Assembly: GCA_024639415.1 (NCBI GenBank) | Contig: JAHEIK010000289.1 | Coordinates: 1 to 5,550 of the forward strand | Origin: Planctomycetota bacterium | GTDB taxonomy: Bacteria; Planctomycetota; PLA2; JAEUHO01 | DNA: 5,550 bases | Direction of reading: 5' to 3' | In this document: positions 1-5,550 of the stretch, piece by piece | Layout: every line of letters starts with the position of its first letter | Numbering within the stretch: the stretch's first letter is position 1 | The notes under the pieces: model-generated | What the model saw: the letters and a program-made list of their open reading frames with translations, nothing else | Database searches by the model: none | Told to the model about the DNA's origin: nothing | Made by a program: the position numbers and the translations under genes

Positions 1-1
1 G

Positions 2-3000
2 CACGGTGCCACGGTGGGTACGCCGCAGTTCATGTCGCCCGAGCAGGCGGAGAGCCCGGAGAAGGCCGACACGCGCAGCGACATCTACAGCCTGGGCGCC
101 ACGCTGTACGCCATGGTCACGGGACGGCCGCCGTTCGAGGGCTCGACGCTCGCCGAGATCATCACCAAGGTCATGTCGCAGCAGCCCGTGCCTCCGCGCG
201 TGCGCAACGCCGACGTGAGTCCCGAGGTGAGTCACCTCATCGAGCGCATGATGCTCAAGGATGCGAGCCTGCGCTACGACACGCCCGCCGAGGTCATCGC
301 AGACATCGACATGATTCGTGGCGGCCAGTCGATCATCCCTCGTGGCTTCCAGGGCAACTGGGAGGCGTACCTGCTCCGCAAGCGCTTCCTGCACTGGCGC
401 AGACGGATCATCATCGGCCTCGCGGCGGTCCTCGTCCTCGGTGTCGGCGGCTCGCTGTGGTGGAAGGCGCGACAGCGGGAAGAGGCCCGCGGGGAGATCG
501 CCAAACTCGAGGCAGCGGCGCTGGATGTCGTGCCCGTCGGTGCCGAGCAGAGCCTCGAACAACTCAAGCGACACTTCGAGGAGATCCAGCAACGCGCCGA
601 GCGCATCAGCCGGATCGAGGCCGCGCAGGGTGTGACCGGACAGAACGGCATCCAGATCGAGCGGCGCATCGACGCCTACCGGGATGCGGTACGCGGCATG
701 ACCCGCTACCTGGGCCTGCGCCAACAGATCCTCGATCACCTGGCAGCGCGGCGCTTCCGCGCAGCCGAGAGCGCTGCGAAGACCACCGAGTTCGAGGACG
801 TGCTGCCCGCGCGTAGGGACTTCAAGGCCCTCCGCGAGCGCATTCACGTCGACAGCGACAAGGCGCTGGCGGCGGCGGGAGACGCAGTCCTCGACGACTC
901 CGCGCCGACCCTCGCGGCGTTCGCCGATAAGTGGCAGGCCCATGCTGCCGTCTACGCCGGCGACTGGGTGCGCACCCTCGCGTGGAAGACGGGCGGGGAT
1001 CGCGCGCGCGCCGCGGCCGAGAAGGCCGACGAGATCCGCGCCGTCATGACGGCCCTCGATGCGGCCTACGAGCAGTCCGTGGTCGAGCAGCGTGTGCAGG
1101 CCCTGGAGTTCTACGACCTCAAGGGAGAGGTGCTTGCCGCCCGCGAGAAGGCCGCCGCCCAGGTGTCGGCGCACCTCGATGTGTGGCCAGCCGGGCTCGA
1201 GACGTCGCGCTTGCTCGATCCCAACGGTCTGGTCACGCTCGCCTTGGGGGAGCCCGAGAAGCGCGTCGATCGTGCGGTCCTCCGCGGCTGGGAGCAGGTC
1301 CGCGACGACGCGCTGCGTGATCCGTCGGATGCCAATCGCTCGCGCGTCGCGGCGTTCGAGAACGCCCTGGCTCGCGGCGGCTACTTCCCCAGGCTTGCCG
1401 CCGAGGCGGAGCAGCTCCGGCTGACGCTCGCCGAGGAGCATGCCGCTCGGCAGGTGCAGTCGACTGCCCTGTTCGAGAGCGCGCGCGCAGGCGCTCTGGC
1501 GGCTCTGCGACGTGGTCTCCCGAGCGGCATCACCAAGCGCATCGACGATGCCCTCGGGCAGGGCGGGCGGCTCTCTCCGACCATGCAAGCGGGGCTGCGA
1601 GGCATGCGGGGCGCGGCCAAGAGCTTGCGTGCCGTACAGGACGCCGCCATCGCCTGGCTCGCCGGCGAGGGCAAGGGGCAAGTCCTGCGCGACGTTCCCG
1701 TGCGCGGTGCCGGTGGGCGGATGACCATCTACAAGCAGCTGCGCGTGGCCGGTGTCGACGAGCCCTCGGGGACCTTCACGGCGCTCATCACACGCACAGG
1801 AGCGCGGCGCAAGGAGGACATCCCGCTGCGCATCGACGAAGTCGGGATGCAGCGGGTCCTGGCGTGGGCCGAGAGCAGCGGCCGCGCCCTGCCGAGCGAC
1901 GCGCGCGCCTTCGTCGCTCTCGCAGGCTTGCGCGCCGTTGCCGACGAGCCGGGGCGCGACCTGCGCCTGGAGCGCGGCGGCTACCGTCGCGTGGCCCAGC
2001 AGTTCGAGGCGACGGAACTCGCCGCGTGGCGGCGCTACGTCGACGAGCTTGGCATGCGTCTGGACGCCATGCAGGAGGTGCGCGAGGAGAGCGCCGGTCT
2101 CGCGCTCGCCGAAGCGAACCACTGGTTCGCCAGCGGCGGCAAGCACAAGGTCGCGCTCGAGCTGTACGCCGACATCGTCGATCCGGCGGGCCGCCTGCGC
2201 CACACGGCCGCCTTCGATTCGTCCCGCCTGCTCGTCGAGAAGCGGATCAAGATCTGCCGCGAGATCCTGGCCCAGCAGGAGATGCTGCGCCGGTTCTACG
2301 GTGGCGTGGATGTGGTCGAGGCCGGTGGGGGGCGCCACATCGTCACCTTCGACTTCGACGACCTGGGGCAGCTGAAGAACTTCGAGCGTGGCTTTGCCGA
2401 GGCGCGCGTATCCCGCAAGACGGTCACGCCCGACGAGCTGGCGCGCTCGCGTGAGCTGCACCTCCTGCCCGGCGTGCGCGGTGTCGTGCGCGATCGGCCC
2501 CTCTCGCTCGACACGCTGTTCGATCCCCACGAGAAGATCGTCGTCGAGGTCACAGTGAAGACGCTGCGGGGCTCTTCGATCCTCGCGTTCGACGTCGACG
2601 GTGTCCAGGTGGCCATCTGCTCGGCCGACCCCAACTGGTGGAAGCGGCGCTTCCCCGAAGGCATCCCCCTGCTGGACGACGAGGACGCGCCGCCCGCCTT
2701 CGACTTCTACGGCCTGGGGCGCGGCATCGCGTTCCATGAGGGCAAGGACTTCGGGCGCTCCTTCCCGCACGGCAACTGGGACTGGGCGGCCGGTTCAGCG
2801 GGGCGCAACTTCGAGCGCTGGAGCGACTCGGCGTTCCTGGCCAAGCAGCGCGAGACGCTCTTTGCGTTCGAGCCCGCTCGCCGCTACGCGGTGCGCATCG
2901 AACGCCTTCGGGGCCAGATGAAGGTGTTCGTGGACGACGAGCTCATCGTGTCCCGCAGCAAGGCCTCGTGGGCGACCAAGGGGGCTCACAGCGCATCGAA

Positions 3001-3136
3001 CAAGAAGGTCCGCAACGGCTCCGGCCGGATCCAGATCCTCACCTGGACGCCGCTCGTGATCGACGACTTGCGGCTCGAGGGCAAGATCAGCGAGCGCTGG
3101 AAGCAGCGCAGGCAGCGTGCCATGGAGCAGAAGTAG
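2..3136 (+). CDS. Membrane-anchored Hanks-type Ser/Thr protein kinase with large C-terminal extracytoplasmic region (5' end missing)
   Basis: Only the C-terminal 1044 residues are in the window; the reading frame is open from base 2, so the GTG at 14 is an internal Val codon, not a start. Residues 6-16 (GTPQFMSPEQA) are the P+1 loop and APE-equivalent motif, DIYSLG at 27-32 is subdomain IX, and KDASLRY near 86-92 holds the subdomain XI Arg. The ATP-binding Lys, HRD and DFG lie upstream, so activity cannot be judged. A basic stretch (RKRFLHWRRR) precedes one transmembrane helix at about 135-154, which puts the kinase in the cytoplasm and the remaining ~890 residues outside it. A charged, probably coiled-coil segment follows (about 155-205), then a long Ala/Arg/Glu-rich helical region, and a beta-rich module from about 770 to 1029. 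The family phosphorylates Ser/Thr on proteins; the substrate is unknown. The FHA gene follows on the same strand. Confidence 0.93.
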   Translation, partial: HGATVGTPQFMSPEQAESPEKADTRSDIYSLGATLYAMVTGRPPFEGSTLAEIITKVMSQQPVPPRVRNADVSPEVSHLIERMMLKDASLRYDTPAEVIADIDMIRGGQSIIPRGFQGNWEAYLLRKRFLHWRRRIIIGLAAVLVLGVGGSLWWKARQREEARGEIAKLEAAALDVVPVGAEQSLEQLKRHFEEIQQRAERISRIEAAQGVTGQNGIQIERRIDAYRDAVRGMTRYLGLRQQILDHLAARRFRAAESAAKTTEFEDVLPARRDFKALRERIHVDSDKALAAAGDAVLDDSAPTLAAFADKWQAHAAVYAGDWVRTLAWKTGGDRARAAAEKADEIRAVMTALDAAYEQSVVEQRVQALEFYDLKGEVLAAREKAAAQVSAHLDVWPAGLETSRLLDPNGLVTLALGEPEKRVDRAVLRGWEQVRDDALRDPSDANRSRVAAFENALARGGYFPRLAAEAEQLRLTLAEEHAARQVQSTALFESARAGALAALRRGLPSGITKRIDDALGQGGRLSPTMQAGLRGMRGAAKSLRAVQDAAIAWLAGEGKGQVLRDVPVRGAGGRMTIYKQLRVAGVDEPSGTFTALITRTGARRKEDIPLRIDEVGMQRVLAWAESSGRALPSDARAFVALAGLRAVADEPGRDLRLERGGYRRVAQQFEATELAAWRRYVDELGMRLDAMQEVREESAGLALAEANHWFASGGKHKVALELYADIVDPAGRLRHTAAFDSSRLLVEKRIKICREILAQQEMLRRFYGGVDVVEAGGGRHIVTFDFDDLGQLKNFERGFAEARVSRKTVTPDELARSRELHLLPGVRGVVRDRPLSLDTLFDPHEKIVVEVTVKTLRGSSILAFDVDGVQVAICSADPNWWKRRFPEGIPLLDDEDAPPAFDFYGLGRGIAFHEGKDFGRSFPHGNWDWAAGSAGRNFERWSDSAFLAKQRETLFAFEPARRYAVRIERLRGQMKVFVDDELIVSRSKASWATKGAHSASNKKVRNGSGRIQILTWTPLVIDDLRLEGKISERWKQRRQRAMEQK
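407..463 (+). other. Transmembrane helix of the Ser/Thr kinase
   Basis: This encodes about 19 hydrophobic residues (IIIGLAAVLVLGVGGSLWW) just after a cluster of Arg/Lys/His. It separates the kinase domain from the downstream region. By the positive-inside rule the kinase faces the cytoplasm and the C-terminal part lies beyond the membrane. Confidence 0.9.
2309..3088 (+). other. C-terminal beta-rich module of the kinase, LamG/DUF1080-like (inferred)
   Basis: Visible kinase residues 770-1029 change from Ala-rich helical sequence to alternating hydrophobic strands rich in Phe, Trp, Asp and Gly. The end of the module reads like the last strands of a concanavalin-like jelly roll: RYAVRIERLRGQMKVFVDDE at 961-980 (strand, turn, 'V-F-V-D-D' strand), then a gap, then GRIQILTWTPLVIDDLRLEG at 1008-1027. 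LamG and DUF1080 domains commonly end in this pattern and often bind carbohydrate or other ligands. The fold is inferred from pattern only, and no catalytic residues are assigned. The start of the module (DF-x4-QLKNF at 784-794) resembles part of the secreted protein at the right end of the window. Confidence 0.5.
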
Positions 3137-3228
3137 TTGGCCCCGGCGCGTCCGGAAATCCGCTGCGCGGGCATAGGCCTCGTGGAGACCGCGTCCAAGC
3201 GGCGGGGCCGGGCCTGAGGTAACGTGCG
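3137..3228 (+). other. Intergenic gap between kinase and FHA genes
   Basis: These 92 bases hold no gene and no clear promoter. A 7-bp inverted repeat (GGCCCCG at 3139-3145, CGGGGCC at 3203-3209) would need a 57-base loop and has no T-run after it, so it is not a convincing terminator. The small CCGC-TGC-GCGG hairpin at about 3161-3171 is also weak. Read-through from the kinase gene into the FHA gene is the simplest reading. Confidence 0.5.
3216..3220 (+). promoter_or_regulatory. Ribosome binding site of the FHA gene
   Basis: GAGGT lies 8 bases before the ATG at 3229 and 11 before the overlapping second ATG at 3232. The spacing favours the first ATG; the two starts differ by a single Met. Confidence 0.7.
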
Positions 3229-3663
3229 ATGATGAACCTGAAGGCCGACGAAGACGCGAACCAGTACGACACGGAGCACTATCTCTCCCTGCGCGGGCTC
3301 GGCGAGTTGGCCGAAGGTCAGCAGGTGAAGCTCAACCTGGGCGAATCCATCGTGGTCGGGCGCAGTCGCCATTGCGACTGGTCCCTGCGACGGGCGCCGG
3401 CGTACCTGAAGAGCGATGCGAACGGCCGCAACGTGATCCGCCATGATCTCCAGTACAACTCCGTCAGCCGCAAGCACGCGCGCATCAGCTACATCGCCCC
3501 GGACATGGTCGAGATCGAGAATCTCTCCGGCAACGGCACCCTGCTCGACGGCAAGTTGGTCGACAAGATCGTGCTCACCGACTGCCGGACCGTCACCCAC
3601 CGCATCCAGCTAGGTCCGAAGGGTGTGATCCTCGAGCTGCAGCCCGGTTCGCTGCCCCTGTAG
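3229..3663 (+). CDS. FHA-domain protein (phosphothreonine-binding)
   Basis: This is a complete 144-residue protein made almost entirely of one forkhead-associated domain, with no signal peptide or membrane segment, so it is probably cytoplasmic. The key FHA residues are present: Gly44-Arg45 (VVGRSRHCD), Ser80-Arg81-x-His83 (VSRKHARI), and Asn98 with Asn102-Gly103 (NLSGNGTLLDG). FHA domains bind phosphothreonine peptides, using the Arg, Ser and Asn of these motifs. The distance from GR to SRKH is about 35 residues, roughly twice the usual spacing; the extra segment (about 54-74) is basic and polar. The N-terminal 30 residues are acidic at first and not recognised. The gene starts 92 bases after the Ser/Thr kinase stop on the same strand, so it is a likely reader of that kinase's phosphorylation, by autophosphorylation or through a shared substrate; this pairing is inferred from context. 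No effector domain is fused to it. Confidence 0.92.
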   Translation: MMNLKADEDANQYDTEHYLSLRGLGELAEGQQVKLNLGESIVVGRSRHCDWSLRRAPAYLKSDANGRNVIRHDLQYNSVSRKHARISYIAPDMVEIENLSGNGTLLDGKLVDKIVLTDCRTVTHRIQLGPKGVILELQPGSLPL

Positions 3664-3781
3664 GGCCACGGACGCGGGGCCGGGCCGTGAGGGAGAGAGG
3701 GTGCGGGCGCCGAGGATTCCGTAGGGGCGCTGGGAGCCTGAGTCCGCGAAGGCGAGTCTTCGCCCGGCCCGTGCCACGTCG
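3664..3781. other. Convergent intergenic region with 9-bp inverted repeat
   Basis: This is the 118-base gap between the stop codons of two convergent genes. GGGCCGGGC at 3677-3685 is the exact reverse complement of GCCCGGCCC at 3762-3770, near the two edges of the gap. Inside it a 5-bp hairpin GGCGA-GTCT-TCGCC (about 3754-3767) overlaps the right arm, so the two structures compete. There is no T-run on either strand. It could help transcription end in both directions, but in DNA this GC-rich such repeats also arise by chance. Confidence 0.3.
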
Positions 3782-4906
3782 CTACGCGATGACCCCGCTG
3801 ACCGCCTCGTACACCCGTTCCGGAGCCAGCGTCCGCATGCACAGGGGATCCGCGCAGCGGCGCAACGTGCAGGGGCGGCACGCGACATCATCCTGGGTCA
3901 GCACGGGCAGGACGCCCGGCGTTCCATCTGCGCGGACGCCGTACGGTCCGTAGATGGCGGGATCCTTCGGGCCGAACAGGCCCACCAGGGGCGTGCCCAC
4001 CAAGGCGGCGAGATGCAGTGGACCCGTGTCCGCCGCGACGAAGGCGGCTGCCCGCCGCAGGATCTCCGCCAGCACGGACAGCGACGGCGTGCGCAGCCCG
4101 CGCGCGGAGCCTCCGGCTGCGTGCTCGACCTCACGCGCCAGCGCCTCCTCTCCCGGTCCGCACGTGATCACGACGTGGCGTCCGTCGGCAGCGAGTCGCC
4201 GCGCGAGGGCGCCGAAACGCTCCGGCGGCCAGCGCTTGAAGGCCCCGAAGCCGCTCGTCCCAGGCTGCACCGCGACGTAGCCGTCGGTAGGCAGGTCGTG
4301 CTCGCGCAGGAGCTTCTCGGCCATCTCCCGGTCTGCGTCCCCGACCGGGAACCCGGGCGGTACGTACGGCAGCCTCTCGCCCAGCAGGGCCGAGGCCAGG
4401 GCGAGATTGCGCTCGACGCGATGGCGTGCGGAGGACGGGGCCACGGCGCGACGATGGGAGAAGACCTGGCTGCCCTCCCGCGCGTCGGGGCGCCCGGGGC
4501 CGAAGCGCAGCGCCGCACCGCTGGCTCGCAGCACCGCACCCGACTTGAGGTTGCCCTGGAGATCCAGGGCGACGTCGTAGGCGCCCGCGCGCATCTCGCG
4601 CACGAAAGTGCCGGCCGCTCGCGCCAGGTCCACGGGTGCGGGCAGGCCCCGGAGGGCAGCATTCAGGCGCTTGCGAGGGAAGATCAGCGTTCCGTCCAGG
4701 TCGCCGCGGCCCGCGAGCAGGTCGGCCGCCCGGTCCTCGACGGCCCAGTCGATCCGGGCCTTTGGGAACCGGGCCCGCAGGGCGGACAGAACAGGCAGGG
4801 CGTGGAGGACGTCTCCTAGGGCGGACAGCCGAACGATGAGGAGCCGCGGGGCGCGATTTCTCGGTGGTAACCAGGGTTTCGGGGCTTTGGGCCTTCGCTC
4901 GATCAA
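3782..4906 (-). CDS. Glycosyltransferase family 9 (ADP-heptose:LPS heptosyltransferase-like)
   Basis: From TTG at 4906 the protein has 374 residues, close to the usual GT9 length. It has the GT-B pattern of heptosyltransferases such as WaaC/WaaF: RLLIVRLSALGDVLHALPVL at 21-40 with Gly31-Asp32 (the equivalent Asp is catalytically important in WaaC), LDLQGNLKS at 114-122, QPGTSGFGAFKRWP at 214-227, VITCGPGEE at 246-254, and the donor-binding ADTGPLHLAALVG at 292-304 followed by GLFGPKDP. A C-terminal Cys group (Cys343, 346, 351, 356) matches the 'CRPC...C...CM' ending seen in many GT9 proteins. These enzymes add heptose or a related sugar to an envelope glycolipid at the cytoplasmic face of the inner membrane; the exact sugar and acceptor cannot be told. 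The frame is open to 5176, but that would run over the divergent secreted-protein gene. The first 20 residues are basic and Pro-rich and outside the conserved core. TTG at 4939 (385 residues) is the alternative start. Confidence 0.92.
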   Translation of the reverse strand: MIERRPKAPKPWLPPRNRAPRLLIVRLSALGDVLHALPVLSALRARFPKARIDWAVEDRAADLLAGRGDLDGTLIFPRKRLNAALRGLPAPVDLARAAGTFVREMRAGAYDVALDLQGNLKSGAVLRASGAALRFGPGRPDAREGSQVFSHRRAVAPSSARHRVERNLALASALLGERLPYVPPGFPVGDADREMAEKLLREHDLPTDGYVAVQPGTSGFGAFKRWPPERFGALARRLAADGRHVVITCGPGEEALAREVEHAAGGSARGLRTPSLSVLAEILRRAAAFVAADTGPLHLAALVGTPLVGLFGPKDPAIYGPYGVRADGTPGVLPVLTQDDVACRPCTLRRCADPLCMRTLAPERVYEAVSGVIA

Positions 4907-4915
4907 GGGCCGAGA

Positions 4916-4920
4916 TTCCT
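4916..4920 (-). promoter_or_regulatory. Ribosome binding site supporting the TTG start of the GT9 gene
   Basis: On the minus strand AGGAA lies 9 bases before the TTG at 4906. No ATG or GTG occurs in frame between there and the conserved RLLIVRL core, and the other TTG (4939) has no comparable purine-rich site before it. This is what decides the start chosen. Confidence 0.5.
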
Positions 4921-5017
4921 GGGTTTCCGCAAGGTTCAATCGGGTGTCCAGCGGCGTGCTGGAGCGCCTCCGTCGTAACCACCTGGTCGGTGGCGCCGTG
5001 CGAGGATACCTGCCCGT

Positions 5018-5023
5018 GAGGAG
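5018..5023 (+). promoter_or_regulatory. Ribosome binding site of the secreted-protein gene
   Basis: GAGGAG ends 7 bases before the GTG at 5031, a near-ideal Shine-Dalgarno spacing. It overlaps the alternative in-frame GTG at 5016, which therefore has no usable site and is rejected. Confidence 0.75.
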
Positions 5024-5030
5024 TGTCTGC

Positions 5031-5550
5031 GTGTCTGGTCGTTCTGTTCTGTTTCTCCTGCTGCTGCTTGCGCCCGCCGCGGCCCTGCGCGCTCTGCCTG
5101 CCGAGGCCGCCGGTGGGAAGGCCCTCGACGAGTACTTCACAGGCAAGGTCATCGGTCTCGAGGGCAAGACGGTCACGCTGCGCTACGACTTCCGCCAGAA
5201 GTGGCAGATCAAGGACTGGACCGATCGCATCCCGTTCCGGATCAAGACGCGCAAGGACCAGAAGATGCGCTGGTTCGACGACAAGATGGAGATCGTCGGC
5301 AACAGCGGCGCGCGCCACAAGGCCGAGTGGATCGGCGACGTCGAGGTCACGGCGACTTTCATTCCCGACCTCGAGAAGGACTTCGGCGGTTACATGAGCC
5401 CCGTGTCCGAGACCGAGGACCACATCACCTTCACCTTCGTCGAGACGTTCTTCCACGCCTACGACGGCAGTGCCGGCGGCACGAACAGCATCATCAAGTT
5501 CGGCGCACAGTGGCGTGAGACCGACAGCGAGGAGTACATCGGCTTCCGCT
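5031..5550 (+). CDS. Secreted protein of unknown function, beta-rich (3' end missing)
   Basis: The first 173 residues are visible, starting at GTG, and the frame is open to the window edge. Residues 1-26 form a signal peptide: a short n-region with Arg4, a hydrophobic core (VLFLLLLLAPAAAL, 6-19), and a likely signal peptidase I site after Ala26 (A-E-A, then AGG). There is no lipobox Cys, so it is exported to the periplasm or beyond and not lipid-anchored. The mature part is beta-rich with many aromatic and charged residues. GKVIGLEGKTVTLRYDF at 38-54 and QIKDW at 59-63 lead into a mixed region, then DVEVTATF at 103-110 and ITFTFVETFF further on. I do not recognise a named family with certainty. 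The pattern DF-x4-Q-[LI]-K-[ND]-[FW] and a later VEVT strand are shared with the C-terminal module of the kinase at the left of the window, which suggests a related LamG/DUF1080-like fold. No catalytic residues are evident. Confidence 0.85.
   Translation, partial: MSGRSVLFLLLLLAPAAALRALPAEAAGGKALDEYFTGKVIGLEGKTVTLRYDFRQKWQIKDWTDRIPFRIKTRKDQKMRWFDDKMEIVGNSGARHKAEWIGDVEVTATFIPDLEKDFGGYMSPVSETEDHITFTFVETFFHAYDGSAGGTNSIIKFGAQWRETDSEEYIGFR

Larger units (their letters stand above)
4907..5030. promoter_or_regulatory. Divergent intergenic region, probable promoters for the GT9 and secreted-protein genes
   Basis: These 124 bases separate two divergently transcribed genes, so promoters for both must lie here or just inside the coding ends. 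No good -35/-10 pair was found; GATACC at 5005-5010 is the nearest to a -10 box but has no matching -35. Two small perfect hairpins stand side by side: TCCAGC-GGCGT-GCTGGA (4947-4963) and CCACC-TGGTC-GGTGG (4979-4993). They could be operator dyads or leader structure for the rightward gene. GTAACCACC at 4975-4983 is also an imperfect (8 of 9) inverted copy of GGTGGTAAC at 4863-4871 inside the GT9 5' end. Confidence 0.4.

Noticed and set aside
14..16. GTG as the start of the kinase gene
   Set aside because: The frame is open to the left edge and the GTG lies inside the conserved activation-segment motif of a kinase domain, so the true start is upstream of the window.
1752..2375. Plus-strand open frame of 207 codons inside the kinase gene
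   Set aside because: It lies in another frame of the kinase coding region, and its Arg/Ser/Pro-rich product has no domain pattern.
3139..3209. GGCCCCG/CGGGGCC inverted repeat as a terminator after the kinase gene
   Set aside because: The 57-base loop is too long for an intrinsic terminator, there is no T-run, and short G/C repeats are expected by chance here.
2986..3600. Minus-strand open frame of 204 codons across the kinase end and FHA gene
   Set aside because: It is antisense to the FHA gene, whose domain motifs are clear; no motifs of its own were seen.
4013..4819. Plus-strand open frame of 268 codons opposite the GT9 gene
   Set aside because: It is antisense to a well-supported GT9 protein and has no recognisable motif or ribosome binding site; a high-GC shadow.
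5016..5018. Upstream GTG start for the secreted protein
   Set aside because: It overlaps the Shine-Dalgarno GAGGAG, which is ideally placed for the GTG at 5031; the extra five residues add nothing to the signal peptide.
4131..5456. Long minus-strand open frame of 441 codons
   Set aside because: It overlaps the GT9 gene in another frame and the secreted-protein gene on the opposite strand; its product is low-complexity Arg/Pro/Gly-rich sequence, typical of a shadow frame in high-GC DNA.

Overview
This window is high-GC bacterial chromosomal DNA with dense coding and strong G/C preference at third codon positions. It holds four protein-coding genes. Two are cut by the window edges, and no RNA genes, mobile elements or CRISPR arrays were seen. 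A membrane-anchored Hanks-type Ser/Thr kinase with a very large C-terminal region, an FHA-domain protein directly downstream, and a secreted protein sharing a short motif with the kinase C-terminus all suggest a planctomycete-like organism. Myxococcota or another high-GC, kinase-rich phylum cannot be excluded. The heptosyltransferase-like enzyme fits a Gram-negative-type envelope. The taxonomic guess comes from gene style only.

Layout: (1) 2-3136 (+) is the 3' part of a Ser/Thr kinase gene: the end of the kinase domain, one transmembrane helix, a long helical region, and a C-terminal beta-rich module resembling LamG/DUF1080-type jelly rolls. (2) 3229-3663 (+) is a 144-residue FHA protein with a good ribosome binding site, 92 bases after the kinase stop and probably co-transcribed with it. 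(3) 3664-3781 is a short gap between convergent genes with a 9-bp inverted repeat. (4) 3782-4906 (-) is a glycosyltransferase family 9 (heptosyltransferase-like) enzyme, probably starting at TTG. (5) 4907-5030 is a divergent intergenic region with two small hairpins. (6) 5031-5550 (+) is the 5' part of a secreted protein with a clear signal peptide, running off the right edge.

How they may work together: the kinase and the FHA protein look like a writer/reader pair, since FHA domains bind phosphothreonine. The large part of the kinase beyond the membrane is probably a sensor or scaffold outside the cytoplasm. The secreted protein shares a motif, DF-x4-Q-[LI]-K-[ND]-[FW], and nearby strand patterns with the kinase C-terminal module, so the two may carry related extracytoplasmic domains. 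The glycosyltransferase is probably an unrelated envelope-sugar gene on the other strand. I did not find an obviously new defence or mobile system. The most unusual elements are the kinase's extracytoplasmic architecture and its apparent kinship with the secreted protein.
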